Assembly (NCBI GenBank): GCA_019058275.1
Contig: JAHLVW010000036.1
Coordinates: 89,322 to 153,321 of the forward strand
DNA from: Candidatus Heimdallarchaeota archaeon
GTDB taxonomy: Archaea > Asgardarchaeota > Heimdallarchaeia > JABLTI01
Length of the DNA stretch: 64,000 nt
Reading direction: 5' to 3'
Of this stretch, positions 17,763-26,351 are shown piece by piece. Within the stretch, counting starts at the first letter, position 1, and the number at the start of each line of letters is the position of its first letter. A model generated the notes under the pieces. The model saw nothing but the letters and a program-made list of their open reading frames with translations. It searched no databases and was not told where the DNA came from. A program made the position numbers and the translations under genes.

Positions 17763-18326
17763 ATGAATGAAAAAAAAGAAAGAATATTAGGTATTGTTGA
17801 CAGTCCTCGTAAGGGAGGAAATACTGAGACATTGGTTGATGAAGTTTTAGCAGGAGCTAAAGAAGCTGGTGCTGAAATATCAAAAATCATCCTCAATGAT
17901 TTAAATATTGGATATTGTCAAGCGTGTAATTCATGTGCAAATAATGGTAAATGCAGATATGATGATGATATGACTAAAATCAATAAGGAAATGAGTGAGA
18001 GTACTATTTTTGTTTTCGGAACCCCAGTTTACTATTGGGGTCCAACGGGTATATTCAAAACATTTCATGATCGTTTACTAGCTACTTCAAGACAAGGAAT
18101 AATCAAAGGCAAAAAAGCAATACTTGTTGTTCCGTTGGGTGGTCCTGCATCAGTAGCACGACATACAGTAGGAATGCTAGAAGATGCATTGAATTATCAA
18201 ATAGCAGATCTAGTTGCTCAAATAGTCTCTCCTTCAACGATGGAAATTGAGGATTTAAAACAGAAAAAAGACATCCTAAAACAAGCGTATAAAGTTCGTT
18301 ATGATGCTGTTAAGAAAACAACCTAA
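17763..18326 (+). CDS. Flavodoxin-like NADPH-dependent FMN reductase / iron-sulfur flavoprotein
   Basis: A 187-residue flavoprotein of the NAD(P)H:FMN oxidoreductase fold. The FMN phosphate loop is SPRKGGNTETL (about 14-24). CQACNSCANNGKC (about 54-66) has the compact cysteine cluster of archaeal iron-sulfur flavoproteins that binds a [4Fe-4S] cluster. FGTPVYYWGPTGIFKTFHDR completes the flavin site. It sits between the second and third reductases in the same operon (15 bp and 37 bp gaps), so it probably exchanges electrons with them. Confidence 0.85.
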   Translation: MNEKKERILGIVDSPRKGGNTETLVDEVLAGAKEAGAEISKIILNDLNIGYCQACNSCANNGKCRYDDDMTKINKEMSESTIFVFGTPVYYWGPTGIFKTFHDRLLATSRQGIIKGKKAILVVPLGGPASVARHTVGMLEDALNYQIADLVAQIVSPSTMEIEDLKQKKDILKQAYKVRYDAVKKTT

Positions 18327-18363
18327 TAATGAAGAATGATCAGAAGAAGTGAGGAATGAATAA

Positions 18364-19575
18364 ATGAAATACCGTAAATTTGGTAAACTAGATTGGAAAG
18401 CATCTGTATTGGGATTTGGTTGTATGCGATTGCCATTAATTGATGATGATTATTCCAAAATTGATGAACCTGAAGCAACAAAAATGATACATTATGCAAT
18501 AGATAATGGTATCAATTATCTGGATACAGCCTATAATTACCACCAAGGGAATAGCGAGGTTTTCCTTGGAAAAGCATTGCAAAATGGTTATCGTGAAAAA
18601 GTCAAGCTTGCAACCAAACTCTTACCTATAGAAGTAAAGCAGTATGAGGATTTTGATAAGTTGCTCAACGAGCAGCTAGAAAAACTACAAACTGATTATG
18701 TTGATTTTTATCTTCTTCATGGAATAAATAGACGATGGTTTCCAAAACTGCGTGATCTAGGTGTACTAAAATGGGCTGAAGGAGCTATTGAAGATGGTCG
18801 AATAAAGCATTTAGGCTTTTCATTTCATGATGAATTGGACATTTTCAAAAAAATAGTAGATTCCTATGAAAACTGGACATTCTGTCAAATTCTCTATAAT
18901 TATATGAGTTCAGAGTATCAAGCTGGAACATTAGGATTGAAGTATGCTGCTGCAAAAGGATTGGCAGTTGTGATTATGAGTCCATTACTTGGCAGTTGGT
19001 TAGCTAAAGCACCCCAAGCTGTTCAAGATATATGGGATACTGCTCCAGTAAAACGAACTTCTGCAGAATGGGGTTTACAGTGGTTGTGGAATCAACCAGA
19101 AGTATCTGTTGTCTTAAGTGGTATGAGTACAATGGAAGTAGTTCAGGAGAACATTAATAGTGCAAAAACTTCTGCAATTGGTAAATTAACAAAGGAAGAA
19201 TTAGCTATTATAAATAAGGCAAGAGAAGTCTACCATAGGCTAAGAGAAATACCATGTAATAGTTGTGGTTATTGTATGGATTGTCCAAATGGAGTCGATA
19301 TTCCTTATAATTTTAAGTTATTCAATGAAGGTTCAATGTATGAAAATGTACAACGTGCAAGAGGTTGGTACAGATTTATGGTGGATGGTTATGAGGGTGA
19401 TTACCACCGAGAAAAAGGACAAGCTGTCAAATGTACACAATGTCGGGAATGCGAATTAAAATGCCCACAAAATATAGCAATAAGTGAATGGATGCCTATT
19501 GTTCATCAAGTTCTGGGCGAAAGAAAATCATATGATGACTTTCCAAAACCTAAGCAACTAGTGCCTAAAAGATAA
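18364..19575 (+). CDS. Aldo/keto reductase with C-terminal ferredoxin domain (3)
   Basis: A 403-residue paralog of the gene at 15495 and closer to it than to the middle copy. The tetrad is intact (DTAYNYHQGNSE, ATKLLP, LLHGINR). Cluster motifs are CNSCGYCMDCPNGVD and CTQCRECELKCPQNIA. The stretch between the two cluster motifs is longer than in copy 2. SD-like GTGAGG lies ten bases before the ATG. It ends the operon; a poorly conserved stretch of about 120 bp follows. Confidence 0.85.
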   Translation: MKYRKFGKLDWKASVLGFGCMRLPLIDDDYSKIDEPEATKMIHYAIDNGINYLDTAYNYHQGNSEVFLGKALQNGYREKVKLATKLLPIEVKQYEDFDKLLNEQLEKLQTDYVDFYLLHGINRRWFPKLRDLGVLKWAEGAIEDGRIKHLGFSFHDELDIFKKIVDSYENWTFCQILYNYMSSEYQAGTLGLKYAAAKGLAVVIMSPLLGSWLAKAPQAVQDIWDTAPVKRTSAEWGLQWLWNQPEVSVVLSGMSTMEVVQENINSAKTSAIGKLTKEELAIINKAREVYHRLREIPCNSCGYCMDCPNGVDIPYNFKLFNEGSMYENVQRARGWYRFMVDGYEGDYHREKGQAVKCTQCRECELKCPQNIAISEWMPIVHQVLGERKSYDDFPKPKQLVPKR

Positions 19576-19697
19576 TTTACTCAATTAAAAACCCCTAAAT
19601 CAAGAGAAAGAGCAATTGAATACAGGTTTTCTTAAACATAATAAAATCTCAAGATACGAAAAGGAGATTTAATATACAATTTGATGAGGACTGATGA

Positions 19698-20066
19698 ATG
19701 TTAGAAATAGCAATAAACCAAATAAATGTTCCAGATTTGGATAAAGCAATAGAGTGGTATACAGAGAAATTAGGATTCAAAGTATCAAAAGAACACTACT
19801 ATCCTCCCCAAGCAGTTGATTTATTGCAAAAAAGTGGTATAAGATTACTTCTCTATAAAGTAGAGAAAAGTGTGAAAATTGATTATCCGAATGTTAATCA
19901 ATCAGTTATTATTTTTAAAACTGATGATTTGAAAAAAACCATGAAGACGATGAAAGATAACGGTGTTGAACTAATATATCCTGATGCTATTGAATTCCCT
20001 GCAGGTCTTTTTAACGCTTTCAAGGATCCCTTTGGAAACGTCCATGAACTCGTACAATTTAGTTAA
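19698..20066 (+). CDS. VOC-superfamily (glyoxalase-like) protein
   Basis: A 122-residue protein with two beta-alpha-beta-beta-beta modules of the vicinal oxygen chelate fold: NQINVPDLDKAIEWYTEKLGF at the start and DPFGNVHELVQFS at the end. Metal ligands would be His/Glu/Gln at strand starts, but the exact set cannot be assigned. A second VOC gene lies at 30995. Substrate unknown. Strong T-rich sequence follows the stop. Confidence 0.75.
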   Translation: MLEIAINQINVPDLDKAIEWYTEKLGFKVSKEHYYPPQAVDLLQKSGIRLLLYKVEKSVKIDYPNVNQSVIIFKTDDLKKTMKTMKDNGVELIYPDAIEFPAGLFNAFKDPFGNVHELVQFS

Positions 20067-20086
20067 TTATCTCTTCGAACTATTAT

Positions 20087-20141
20087 TTGTTTTTTCTTTT
20101 CATTTTTTCGTCTATTTATTTTACTTTTTTCTCTTTTTTTA
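20087..20141 (+). terminator. T-rich transcription terminator
   Basis: Several runs of five to seven T follow the VOC gene (TTTTTTCTTTTCATTTTTTCG and CTCTTTTTTT). This is the usual archaeal terminator form, and it separates the gene from the promoter of the ribbon-helix-helix regulator. Confidence 0.6.
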
Positions 20142-20152
20142 TCTATGAAAAC

Positions 20153-20198
20153 CTTTATATTCTAGAACATCTATAGACCATCTGTAGAGATGTTCTAG
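20153..20198 (+). promoter_or_regulatory. TATA box and palindromic operator of the RHH regulator
   Basis: TATA-like CTTTATAT (20153-20160) is followed at once by a perfect 11-bp inverted repeat, CTAGAACATCT (20162-20172) and AGATGTTCTAG (20188-20198), with a 15-bp spacer. The expected transcription start falls inside the palindrome, so a bound dimer would block the polymerase. This fits autorepression by the adjacent ribbon-helix-helix protein. Confidence 0.65.
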
Positions 20199-20225
20199 GG
20201 AATCTCTCTAAGGAGTAGAAAAACG

Positions 20226-20684
20226 ATGTATGAAGAAGCAAAAATGGAAAAACTGACGATCAATCTTCCCCCTGTAGAGATTGGACGAGTAGACATTTTA
20301 GTTGAAGCTGGGTATTATCCAAGTAGAACTGAATTCATAAGAGCTGCTATAAGGAAAACTTTGGATTCACATCAAGCATTCATAGATTCAAAAATCGATG
20401 AGCAAAGAGAGGAAATTAAAGTTGCGGAAGCAGATCATAAGAAGTATAGTTCTACGCTTTTTGGTATGGGTGTTATAAGTATTAACAAAAAAACATTCGA
20501 AAGAGCACTTTCCCAAAGTAAGAAAGTGAAAATTCATGTTATTGGAATGCTTAATCTTGAGAGAGATATTACCCCTGAATTGATTGAAGAAACGGTTGAT
20601 ACTATTAAGGTCTACGGTGTTTTAAGAGCCTCTAAAGAGGTAAAAGATGCATTGCAAAAGATTAAGAGGAAGGATAAGGTGTGA
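20226..20684 (+). CDS. Ribbon-helix-helix (CopG/NikR-like) transcription regulator
   Basis: A 152-residue protein with an N-terminal ribbon-helix-helix domain (KLTINLPPVEIGRVDILVEA, then SRTEFIRAAIRKTL), followed by a helix and an alpha/beta C-terminal domain (VKIHVIGMLNL, DTIKVYGVLRAS) that could sense a ligand. It resembles NikR in layout, but the NikR nickel His/Cys ligands are not apparent. AAGGAG (20210-20215) gives a strong ribosome binding site ten bases from the ATG. A palindrome overlapping its promoter suggests autoregulation. A 37-codon gene follows three bases after the stop. Confidence 0.75.
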   Translation: MYEEAKMEKLTINLPPVEIGRVDILVEAGYYPSRTEFIRAAIRKTLDSHQAFIDSKIDEQREEIKVAEADHKKYSSTLFGMGVISINKKTFERALSQSKKVKIHVIGMLNLERDITPELIEETVDTIKVYGVLRASKEVKDALQKIKRKDKV

Positions 20685-20687
20685 AAA

Positions 20688-20801
20688 ATGAAAGTAAATA
20701 CTGAAATTCATCTACCAAATATACAAATTAATTTACCATTAATGAAAATCAAAATTAATTTGACTGAAAAGAAAATCCTATTAATTGTAGGAATTTTATA
20801 A
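20688..20801 (+). CDS. Small 37-residue protein, co-transcribed with the RHH regulator
   Basis: Too short for the ORF track. ATG three bases after the regulator stop, with AAGGTG just upstream. The product starts MKVNTEIHLPNIQINLPLMK and has a striking alternation of polar and aliphatic residues, as in beta strands, then a hydrophobic end (ILLIVGIL). No family recognised. The good ribosome binding site and operon position support translation; the function is unknown. Confidence 0.45.
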   Translation: MKVNTEIHLPNIQINLPLMKIKINLTEKKILLIVGIL

Positions 20802-20964
20802 CATCTAAAAGGTAAAGAATTATTTCTATGCCTTTTCTCTTCTGTGTCTGTTATTTCATTTTTAGATATCTGTTTCTTTTCTACAAAAAGTATTAATTAA
20901 CCAAAATCAATTGTCAATTTAATAATAGATTATTTGAGTTATGTTTGTTGGAGGGTTTATTCCA

Positions 20965-23298
20965 ATGGAAGAAAATACTTCTATTGAAACAAGAACAGTA
21001 GAATCAGTTAAGGGAATATCAAATTTTTCTAACAGACTTTTATTATCTATTCTTTGCTCTGTTGTTGGTTTGGGATTACTATCTTTATTAATATATAAGA
21101 TACCAAATGTTGACTTTGCTAACGGTTACACTCCTTATCCATATAATTTCTTTTATGATATTTATAATGACAGTCGTGTAGGTGTTGGTCTTGGATATTA
21201 TATTTTGATGCCAGTAGCAATTTGTCTTATCATGGTTTCAGGAACTACAATTTTGATTAAAAATAATAGGGAAAAGGTAATTCTCATCTTAACGAATCTG
21301 TTTCTTTATATAGCACCCATTGTGATGGGTTTAATCAAATATTATCAAAATGACATTTATTATGATAGAAATATTGAACAACCTTTAGGATTCTTCCCAC
21401 TTTACCTTAATATCTTCCTTTATGTAGCTCTATTGATAGATCAAACTACTTTTCTCGAATGGATTGGAGCTAAATCAAGTGATTTGCCAAAAGAGGACAG
21501 ATTCACTAGAATCTATAGAATAATTAATGCATCAATCTTTGCAGTCATTTATCTATATACTGCTTCTATACCTTTAGTTGGGATTGTTACCCAGAGAAAC
21601 CTTTCCTATTATTATATGATGAATCATATGTGGACAATAATCGGAGTTTTTCCTGCTTGGTTCTTTTTTGGTGAATTAATTCGTTTATTGGTTACACATT
21701 CAGGAGGAAGAAGACTTGTATTAAATACAATTGCTTCTGGAGAATTATCTTTACTAAATATCTCCTTTCAATTGGGCTTGAAATTGGTACGAGTTCAGAG
21801 AATTGTTAGAAGCTATATCGAAAGTGGAGCCATTTTAGGAATACTTTCAGATGACGAGCTATATATCATTCCAAAAAGACCTGATGAGCTTTATGCTGAA
21901 CCTAAAATTGAAGTTGCTGAAAAGGAAGATGAAATAGCTAAAGAAGTTCTTGAAACAAAAATGGAAGCTAAAGCAATTGCTAGTAACAAATTCTGGATTT
22001 CAGTAGCTTTACAAATTATTGCTACTGGATTACTAACACTTCTGATTTGTATGACACCAACCACTATTTTAAGTAGAATTATGGGTGGTACTGATCCTAG
22101 TGGTAATAATTTCTTTTATCGATGGGATTATACTTTTGATATACCAAATTGGGAAATTACTAGGTTTTCTCCTTATATCGGATTCTATATTTTGATGCCA
22201 ATTGCTATTGTTGCATTAGTAGTTTCTGGATTTACTATATTAACTACTGATAAAGAACAATCAAAAAAACTCTCTCTTATAAACCTTGGATTATTCCTTA
22301 TACCTATAATTGTTGGATATGTTTTTGGTACATTGATTTCAATTTATAATATTGATGTATATCAATATTGGAGGAACTTTCATGGTATAGAATTTACGTT
22401 CTTATTAGGTATTATCTACCTTTCACCTTTTATTTTCATTTTAGGCTCTATGTTTATTGAAGAAGAGACATTTATTGATTGGTCTGGCTTTCACAAAAAG
22501 AAATCACCATTAAATCGTTTAGCTATTGGAAGAATTATTAATGCAATATTATTCTTTTTGTGTTTCATTGGTATGTGGATTTATCCAATACTTCTTTGTT
22601 TACCTATGAGATTTGCTTCCTACTCAGCTGTTATATTTCTAATGTCATTTTATATTGCTGTGCTAGTTTGGTGGGTATTTGGAGAACTTGTAAAAATAAT
22701 CGTTTTTAGAAATCGTCGTAGAAGAATAATCATTGGAATAATTAATCAAGGAATTTACGATTTGAAAACAATATCAAGAAGATTGAATATTCAGCTAAAC
22801 GAAGTACAAGATGTTACTTATAGATTAATAGCAGAAGGTAAAATTGAAGGAACATTATCAGATAGCGAAACAAAAATAATTCCAATTGAAAAAGAAGATA
22901 CTATTTTATGCGAAAAGTGTAAAAAATACAATGATAAAGATGCAAAATTCTGTTCTCATTGCGGAGCAACAATTGATAGAGTAGCTGGTATTTCGAGTTC
23001 TACTTCAACTGAACCAACCAAATCGATGAAAAATGATAACGAATACATGCCCAGGAATAAATTGTATGGAATAATTTCATTAATAATCGCTTTATTGACA
23101 ATTCCAATTTATTCCTATATGATGTCATTCGATGCTGACTATTACTTTGTTCAATATCCAATTTTGATTTTCATGTATATAGGTTTAATATTAGGAACTA
23201 AATCATCTTATTACTGTATAGGAAAAGCTGGATACGCACTTAATGCTGTTGGTATCTTTCCAGTTGCCATTTACATCTTTGTAATGCTTTTCTGGTAA
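20965..23298 (+). CDS. Duplicated multi-pass membrane protein with winged-helix-like segments and zinc ribbon
   Basis: Start taken at ATG 20965 (GGAGGG nine bases upstream), eight codons inside the ORF track start. The protein has two homologous halves. Each has about five membrane helices with shared phrases (GLGYYILMPVAI and GFYILMPIAI; FPAWFFFGELIRLL and WWVFGELVKII), followed by a winged-helix-like cytosolic segment (LNISFQLGLKLVRVQRIV; LKTISRRLNIQLNEVQDVTY). After the second half come a zinc ribbon (CEKCKKYNDKDAKFCSHCG) and two more helices. No catalytic motif is seen. A membrane-bound regulator or sensor is possible. No family recognised. Confidence 0.65.
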   Translation: MEENTSIETRTVESVKGISNFSNRLLLSILCSVVGLGLLSLLIYKIPNVDFANGYTPYPYNFFYDIYNDSRVGVGLGYYILMPVAICLIMVSGTTILIKNNREKVILILTNLFLYIAPIVMGLIKYYQNDIYYDRNIEQPLGFFPLYLNIFLYVALLIDQTTFLEWIGAKSSDLPKEDRFTRIYRIINASIFAVIYLYTASIPLVGIVTQRNLSYYYMMNHMWTIIGVFPAWFFFGELIRLLVTHSGGRRLVLNTIASGELSLLNISFQLGLKLVRVQRIVRSYIESGAILGILSDDELYIIPKRPDELYAEPKIEVAEKEDEIAKEVLETKMEAKAIASNKFWISVALQIIATGLLTLLICMTPTTILSRIMGGTDPSGNNFFYRWDYTFDIPNWEITRFSPYIGFYILMPIAIVALVVSGFTILTTDKEQSKKLSLINLGLFLIPIIVGYVFGTLISIYNIDVYQYWRNFHGIEFTFLLGIIYLSPFIFILGSMFIEEETFIDWSGFHKKKSPLNRLAIGRIINAILFFLCFIGMWIYPILLCLPMRFASYSAVIFLMSFYIAVLVWWVFGELVKIIVFRNRRRRIIIGIINQGIYDLKTISRRLNIQLNEVQDVTYRLIAEGKIEGTLSDSETKIIPIEKEDTILCEKCKKYNDKDAKFCSHCGATIDRVAGISSSTSTEPTKSMKNDNEYMPRNKLYGIISLIIALLTIPIYSYMMSFDADYYFVQYPILIFMYIGLILGTKSSYYCIGKAGYALNAVGIFPVAIYIFVMLFW

Positions 23299-23350
23299 AA
23301 TACTACAAATCCAAATATCTATGTTAATTGGAATTGGCTAAGCAAAAATC

Positions 23351-24304
23351 TCATATGGGATATTGTAAAGGATAGATATCAAAGATATGTATAGACCCCT
23401 CCATTTCATATATAGCTTCTTCTGTCCAGTTTAAATTTGACCAATAATTTCCCTCTTGTAATGTTGCATCATACCAACGATTATTATACGAAGTATAGCT
23501 TTTGCGCTTTTCATAACCTTGTGATCTATTATTATTATTCAAAATATAGTGATTATCTATGAAATTATTATGATATATATGATTATAGTCACAATAGTAA
23601 AGACTAACACCATAATCAGAATTATATTTAAGGGTATTATGATAAATGACACAAGAATCTGATCTTATAATTATTCCCCTATCATTAAATTGACAAAGGT
23701 TATTTTCAATTGTTGAAAAATCTGAACCAGAAGTTACTTCTATTCCGATAAGAAATCCAAAACAAGTATTGTTTGCAATGATTGAATTACGAGAATCGTA
23801 AATAGTTATACCATAACCAGAAGTATATATTTCATTATCAAAGCTGCAAGTATTGTTACAAATAACAATATCGGACGCAAAATAAACAACAATTGATTGA
23901 AGATTAGAATAATAATAGGCTTGTTTATATTCCATTATATTATTTTCAATTTTCGCTGTTCCTCTTTTTATATTGTTTAAGTATATTCCTATTTGATTGA
24001 AGATTATTTCACAATTACGAATGACAAAAAAGCTTGTAGTGTCACCAATAAAGATTGCATATCTTTTTTGTGTACTTAAAATCAAATTTTCAATAATATA
24101 AGGATCATTTTCGGTTCCTGAACCTGGAAAGTTGTATCTATTAACAAAGTCACTATTTTTATGAATTACAATTTCACCATAGCTGTATTTGCTATGATAG
24201 TTTTCCCATATGATGAATCCTGTTGGTGAACCAATCAATATTACAAATGCAGTAGCTAAAGCAAAAATAAGAGTATTTTTGCTGACATACATTGACTGTG
24301 GCAA
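23351..24304 (-). CDS. Surface right-handed beta-helix protein (NosD-like), copy 1
   Basis: A 317-residue protein with an N-terminal signal or anchor helix (about 9-31), then NFPGSGTENDPYIIENL and a series of about 22-residue beta-helix turns rich in Asn and Ile (FVIRNCEI, IENNIMEY, IIANNTC, IENNLCQF, IYHNTLKY, IYHNNF). The end carries ASN-rich and Trp-rich phrases (EGNYWSNLNWTEE). It fits the NosD/CASH family of extracellular carbohydrate-related or adhesive beta helices; no catalytic residues can be named. The next gene upstream is a close paralog, so this is a tandem duplicate. Confidence 0.75.
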   Translation of the reverse strand: MPQSMYVSKNTLIFALATAFVILIGSPTGFIIWENYHSKYSYGEIVIHKNSDFVNRYNFPGSGTENDPYIIENLILSTQKRYAIFIGDTTSFFVIRNCEIIFNQIGIYLNNIKRGTAKIENNIMEYKQAYYYSNLQSIVVYFASDIVICNNTCSFDNEIYTSGYGITIYDSRNSIIANNTCFGFLIGIEVTSGSDFSTIENNLCQFNDRGIIIRSDSCVIYHNTLKYNSDYGVSLYYCDYNHIYHNNFIDNHYILNNNNRSQGYEKRKSYTSYNNRWYDATLQEGNYWSNLNWTEEAIYEMEGSIHIFDIYPLQYPI

Positions 24305-24455
24305 TTTAATCCATCCCTTTACCTAATTGAAAATCTAGTTCACATTTATCACTATAATTAAATAACTTTTAGTTTACAAGATTTTCCAAATAAATACGAT
24401 AGCTAATTTTTTACGGAAATTTTCAAAAGCAATCATCAATCTTAATGCATCAGTC

Positions 24456-25397
24456 CTATATTAGTATGGGATATTGTAAAGGATAAGGATCAGATACCTT
24501 TGCGTGACCTTCAATTTCGTATATAGCTTCCTCTGTCCAATTTAAATCTGACCAATAATTCCCCTCGAGTAAAGTTGAATTAAACCATCTATCACCATTC
24601 CAATCATAAGCTTGAGACCGATTAGGATTGTTTAACATGTTATATAGAAAATTATTATGAAATATGGTATTAGTACTAAGATATTCTTCGCAATAATTAA
24701 TGTTCATACCATAAATAATGTTATAAATTAACGTGTTTTGATATATAACACAATAATATGATCTAGCAACATCAATTCCAAAATAATTTGATCCGCAATA
24801 ATTCTTTTTAATTTCTATAAAATCAGAGATTCCGATATCTATACCAGAAAAAAATCCAGTACAAGTATTGTTTACAATTTTTGAATAAGGAGATTTATAA
24901 ATAGATATTCCGCAACCTTCATTGTTTATCTCATCAAGAATACATATATTATTGTAAATTTTAATTTCTGGTGAAGACTCAACATCTATAGCTCGGAGAA
25001 AACTCGAAATTGAACCTCCCCGATATTTAATCATATTATTTTCAATTTTTGCAGTTCCATCTTTTATATTTTCTAAATAAATTCCTATCTGACTGAAACT
25101 TATTTCACAATTTCGTATTTCAAAAAAGCTTGTTGTTTGATCAATATAAATGACATATCTCAATTCTGTACTAATATCTAGATTTTCAATTAGATAAGGA
25201 TCGTTTTCAGTTCCTGAACCTGGAAAGTTATATTTTTTAAAATCCCTGTCTTTATGAATTACAATTTCACCATAGCTGTATTTACTATGATAATTTTCCC
25301 AAATACTGAACCCTATTGGTGAAGCAATTATTATTACTAATGTTGAAACTAGAACAATTATTAATACATTTTTGCTCACAAACATAGACCTTGACAA
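24456..25397 (-). CDS. Surface right-handed beta-helix protein (NosD-like), copy 2
   Basis: A 313-residue paralog of the preceding gene, with the same signal helix, the same PGSGTENDPYLIENL entry and the same end (EGNYWSDLNWTEEAIYEIEG, then YPLQYPI). The central turns differ more than the two ends, which suggests diversification of the exposed face. The upstream regions are also similar (GGAAATTTTCAAAAG...AATCAT in both), so the duplication included the promoter. Surface location expected. Confidence 0.75.
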   Translation of the reverse strand: MSRSMFVSKNVLIIVLVSTLVIIIASPIGFSIWENYHSKYSYGEIVIHKDRDFKKYNFPGSGTENDPYLIENLDISTELRYVIYIDQTTSFFEIRNCEISFSQIGIYLENIKDGTAKIENNMIKYRGGSISSFLRAIDVESSPEIKIYNNICILDEINNEGCGISIYKSPYSKIVNNTCTGFFSGIDIGISDFIEIKKNYCGSNYFGIDVARSYYCVIYQNTLIYNIIYGMNINYCEEYLSTNTIFHNNFLYNMLNNPNRSQAYDWNGDRWFNSTLLEGNYWSDLNWTEEAIYEIEGHAKVSDPYPLQYPILI

Positions 25398-25545
25398 TTA
25401 ATCCCCATACCTTTGCTTATTTGAATAACTAGTACATATAGATCTTCTAAATTAAAGAATTTATAGTTCACGAGTAATCTAGCTTAAACACCATAGATAT
25501 TTTCTTATGGAAATTTTCAAAAGGAATCATTAATGTTTGTTATTT

Positions 25546-26268
25546 ATGAAAGAACAAGATCTATATAAGAAACTAGCAAAATACTATGATTATCTTTATG
25601 CTTGGAAAGATTACAAAAAGGAAGCAGAGCAGATAAAAGAAGAGATTGTAAAATACAAAAAATCAACTGGTAATAAGTTGCTTGATATGGCTTGTGGGAC
25701 TGGCAGTCATCTTGAGCATTTTACTGATGACTATGAATGTACAGGAATTGATATTAATTCTGAAATATTGGAGGTTGCAAAGAGCAAAGGCCTTAAAGCA
25801 TCTTTTATTCTGGGTGACATGACTGATTTTGACCTCGGAACAGAATTCGACATTATATTATGCTTATTTAGCTCAATTGGTTATGTTAAAACAAAGGAAA
25901 ATCTAACAAAAACTATAGAGTGTTTTACTAAACATCTAAAGAAAGGAGGGGTGTTAATTATAGAACCTTGGTTAACAAAGGAGATCTACAGAGCTGGTTC
26001 CCCACATATGACAACATTTGATGGTGAAAAGCTAAAAATCGCTCGAGTAAATATCTCTGAACTAAAAGGTGATATATCATATTTTGAAATGCACTATCTG
26101 ATAGCTGAAGAAAATAAGCATGTAATTCATTTTGTTGATCAGCATGAGCTTGCTTTGTTTCCTATTGAGCTAATGGTTTCTCTTTGTCAGAATAATGGGT
26201 TAATTACTCATCATAATAAAGAAGGATTATTCGACAATCGTGGACTGTTGATTGGTGTTAAGGAATAA
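25546..26268 (+). CDS. SAM-dependent methyltransferase (class I)
   Basis: Start taken at ATG 25546 (MKEQDLYKKLAKYYDYLY) rather than the TTG three codons earlier. Motif I is LDMACGTGSHLEHF, motif II is TGIDINSEIL, and ILGDMTDFDL with IILCLFSSIGY are motifs III-IV, giving a standard seven-strand Rossmann SAM fold. About 240 residues. The ending (NRGLLIGVKE) is typical of the family. Substrate unknown. Divergent from the beta-helix gene pair. Confidence 0.75.
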   Translation: MKEQDLYKKLAKYYDYLYAWKDYKKEAEQIKEEIVKYKKSTGNKLLDMACGTGSHLEHFTDDYECTGIDINSEILEVAKSKGLKASFILGDMTDFDLGTEFDIILCLFSSIGYVKTKENLTKTIECFTKHLKKGGVLIIEPWLTKEIYRAGSPHMTTFDGEKLKIARVNISELKGDISYFEMHYLIAEENKHVIHFVDQHELALFPIELMVSLCQNNGLITHHNKEGLFDNRGLLIGVKE

Positions 26269-26351
26269 ATTGACCCATTATTATTAGTATCAAGGATATT
26301 CCTGCACAAATATATGATGATAATAAAGACCAGATGCATGATTTATTTGTT

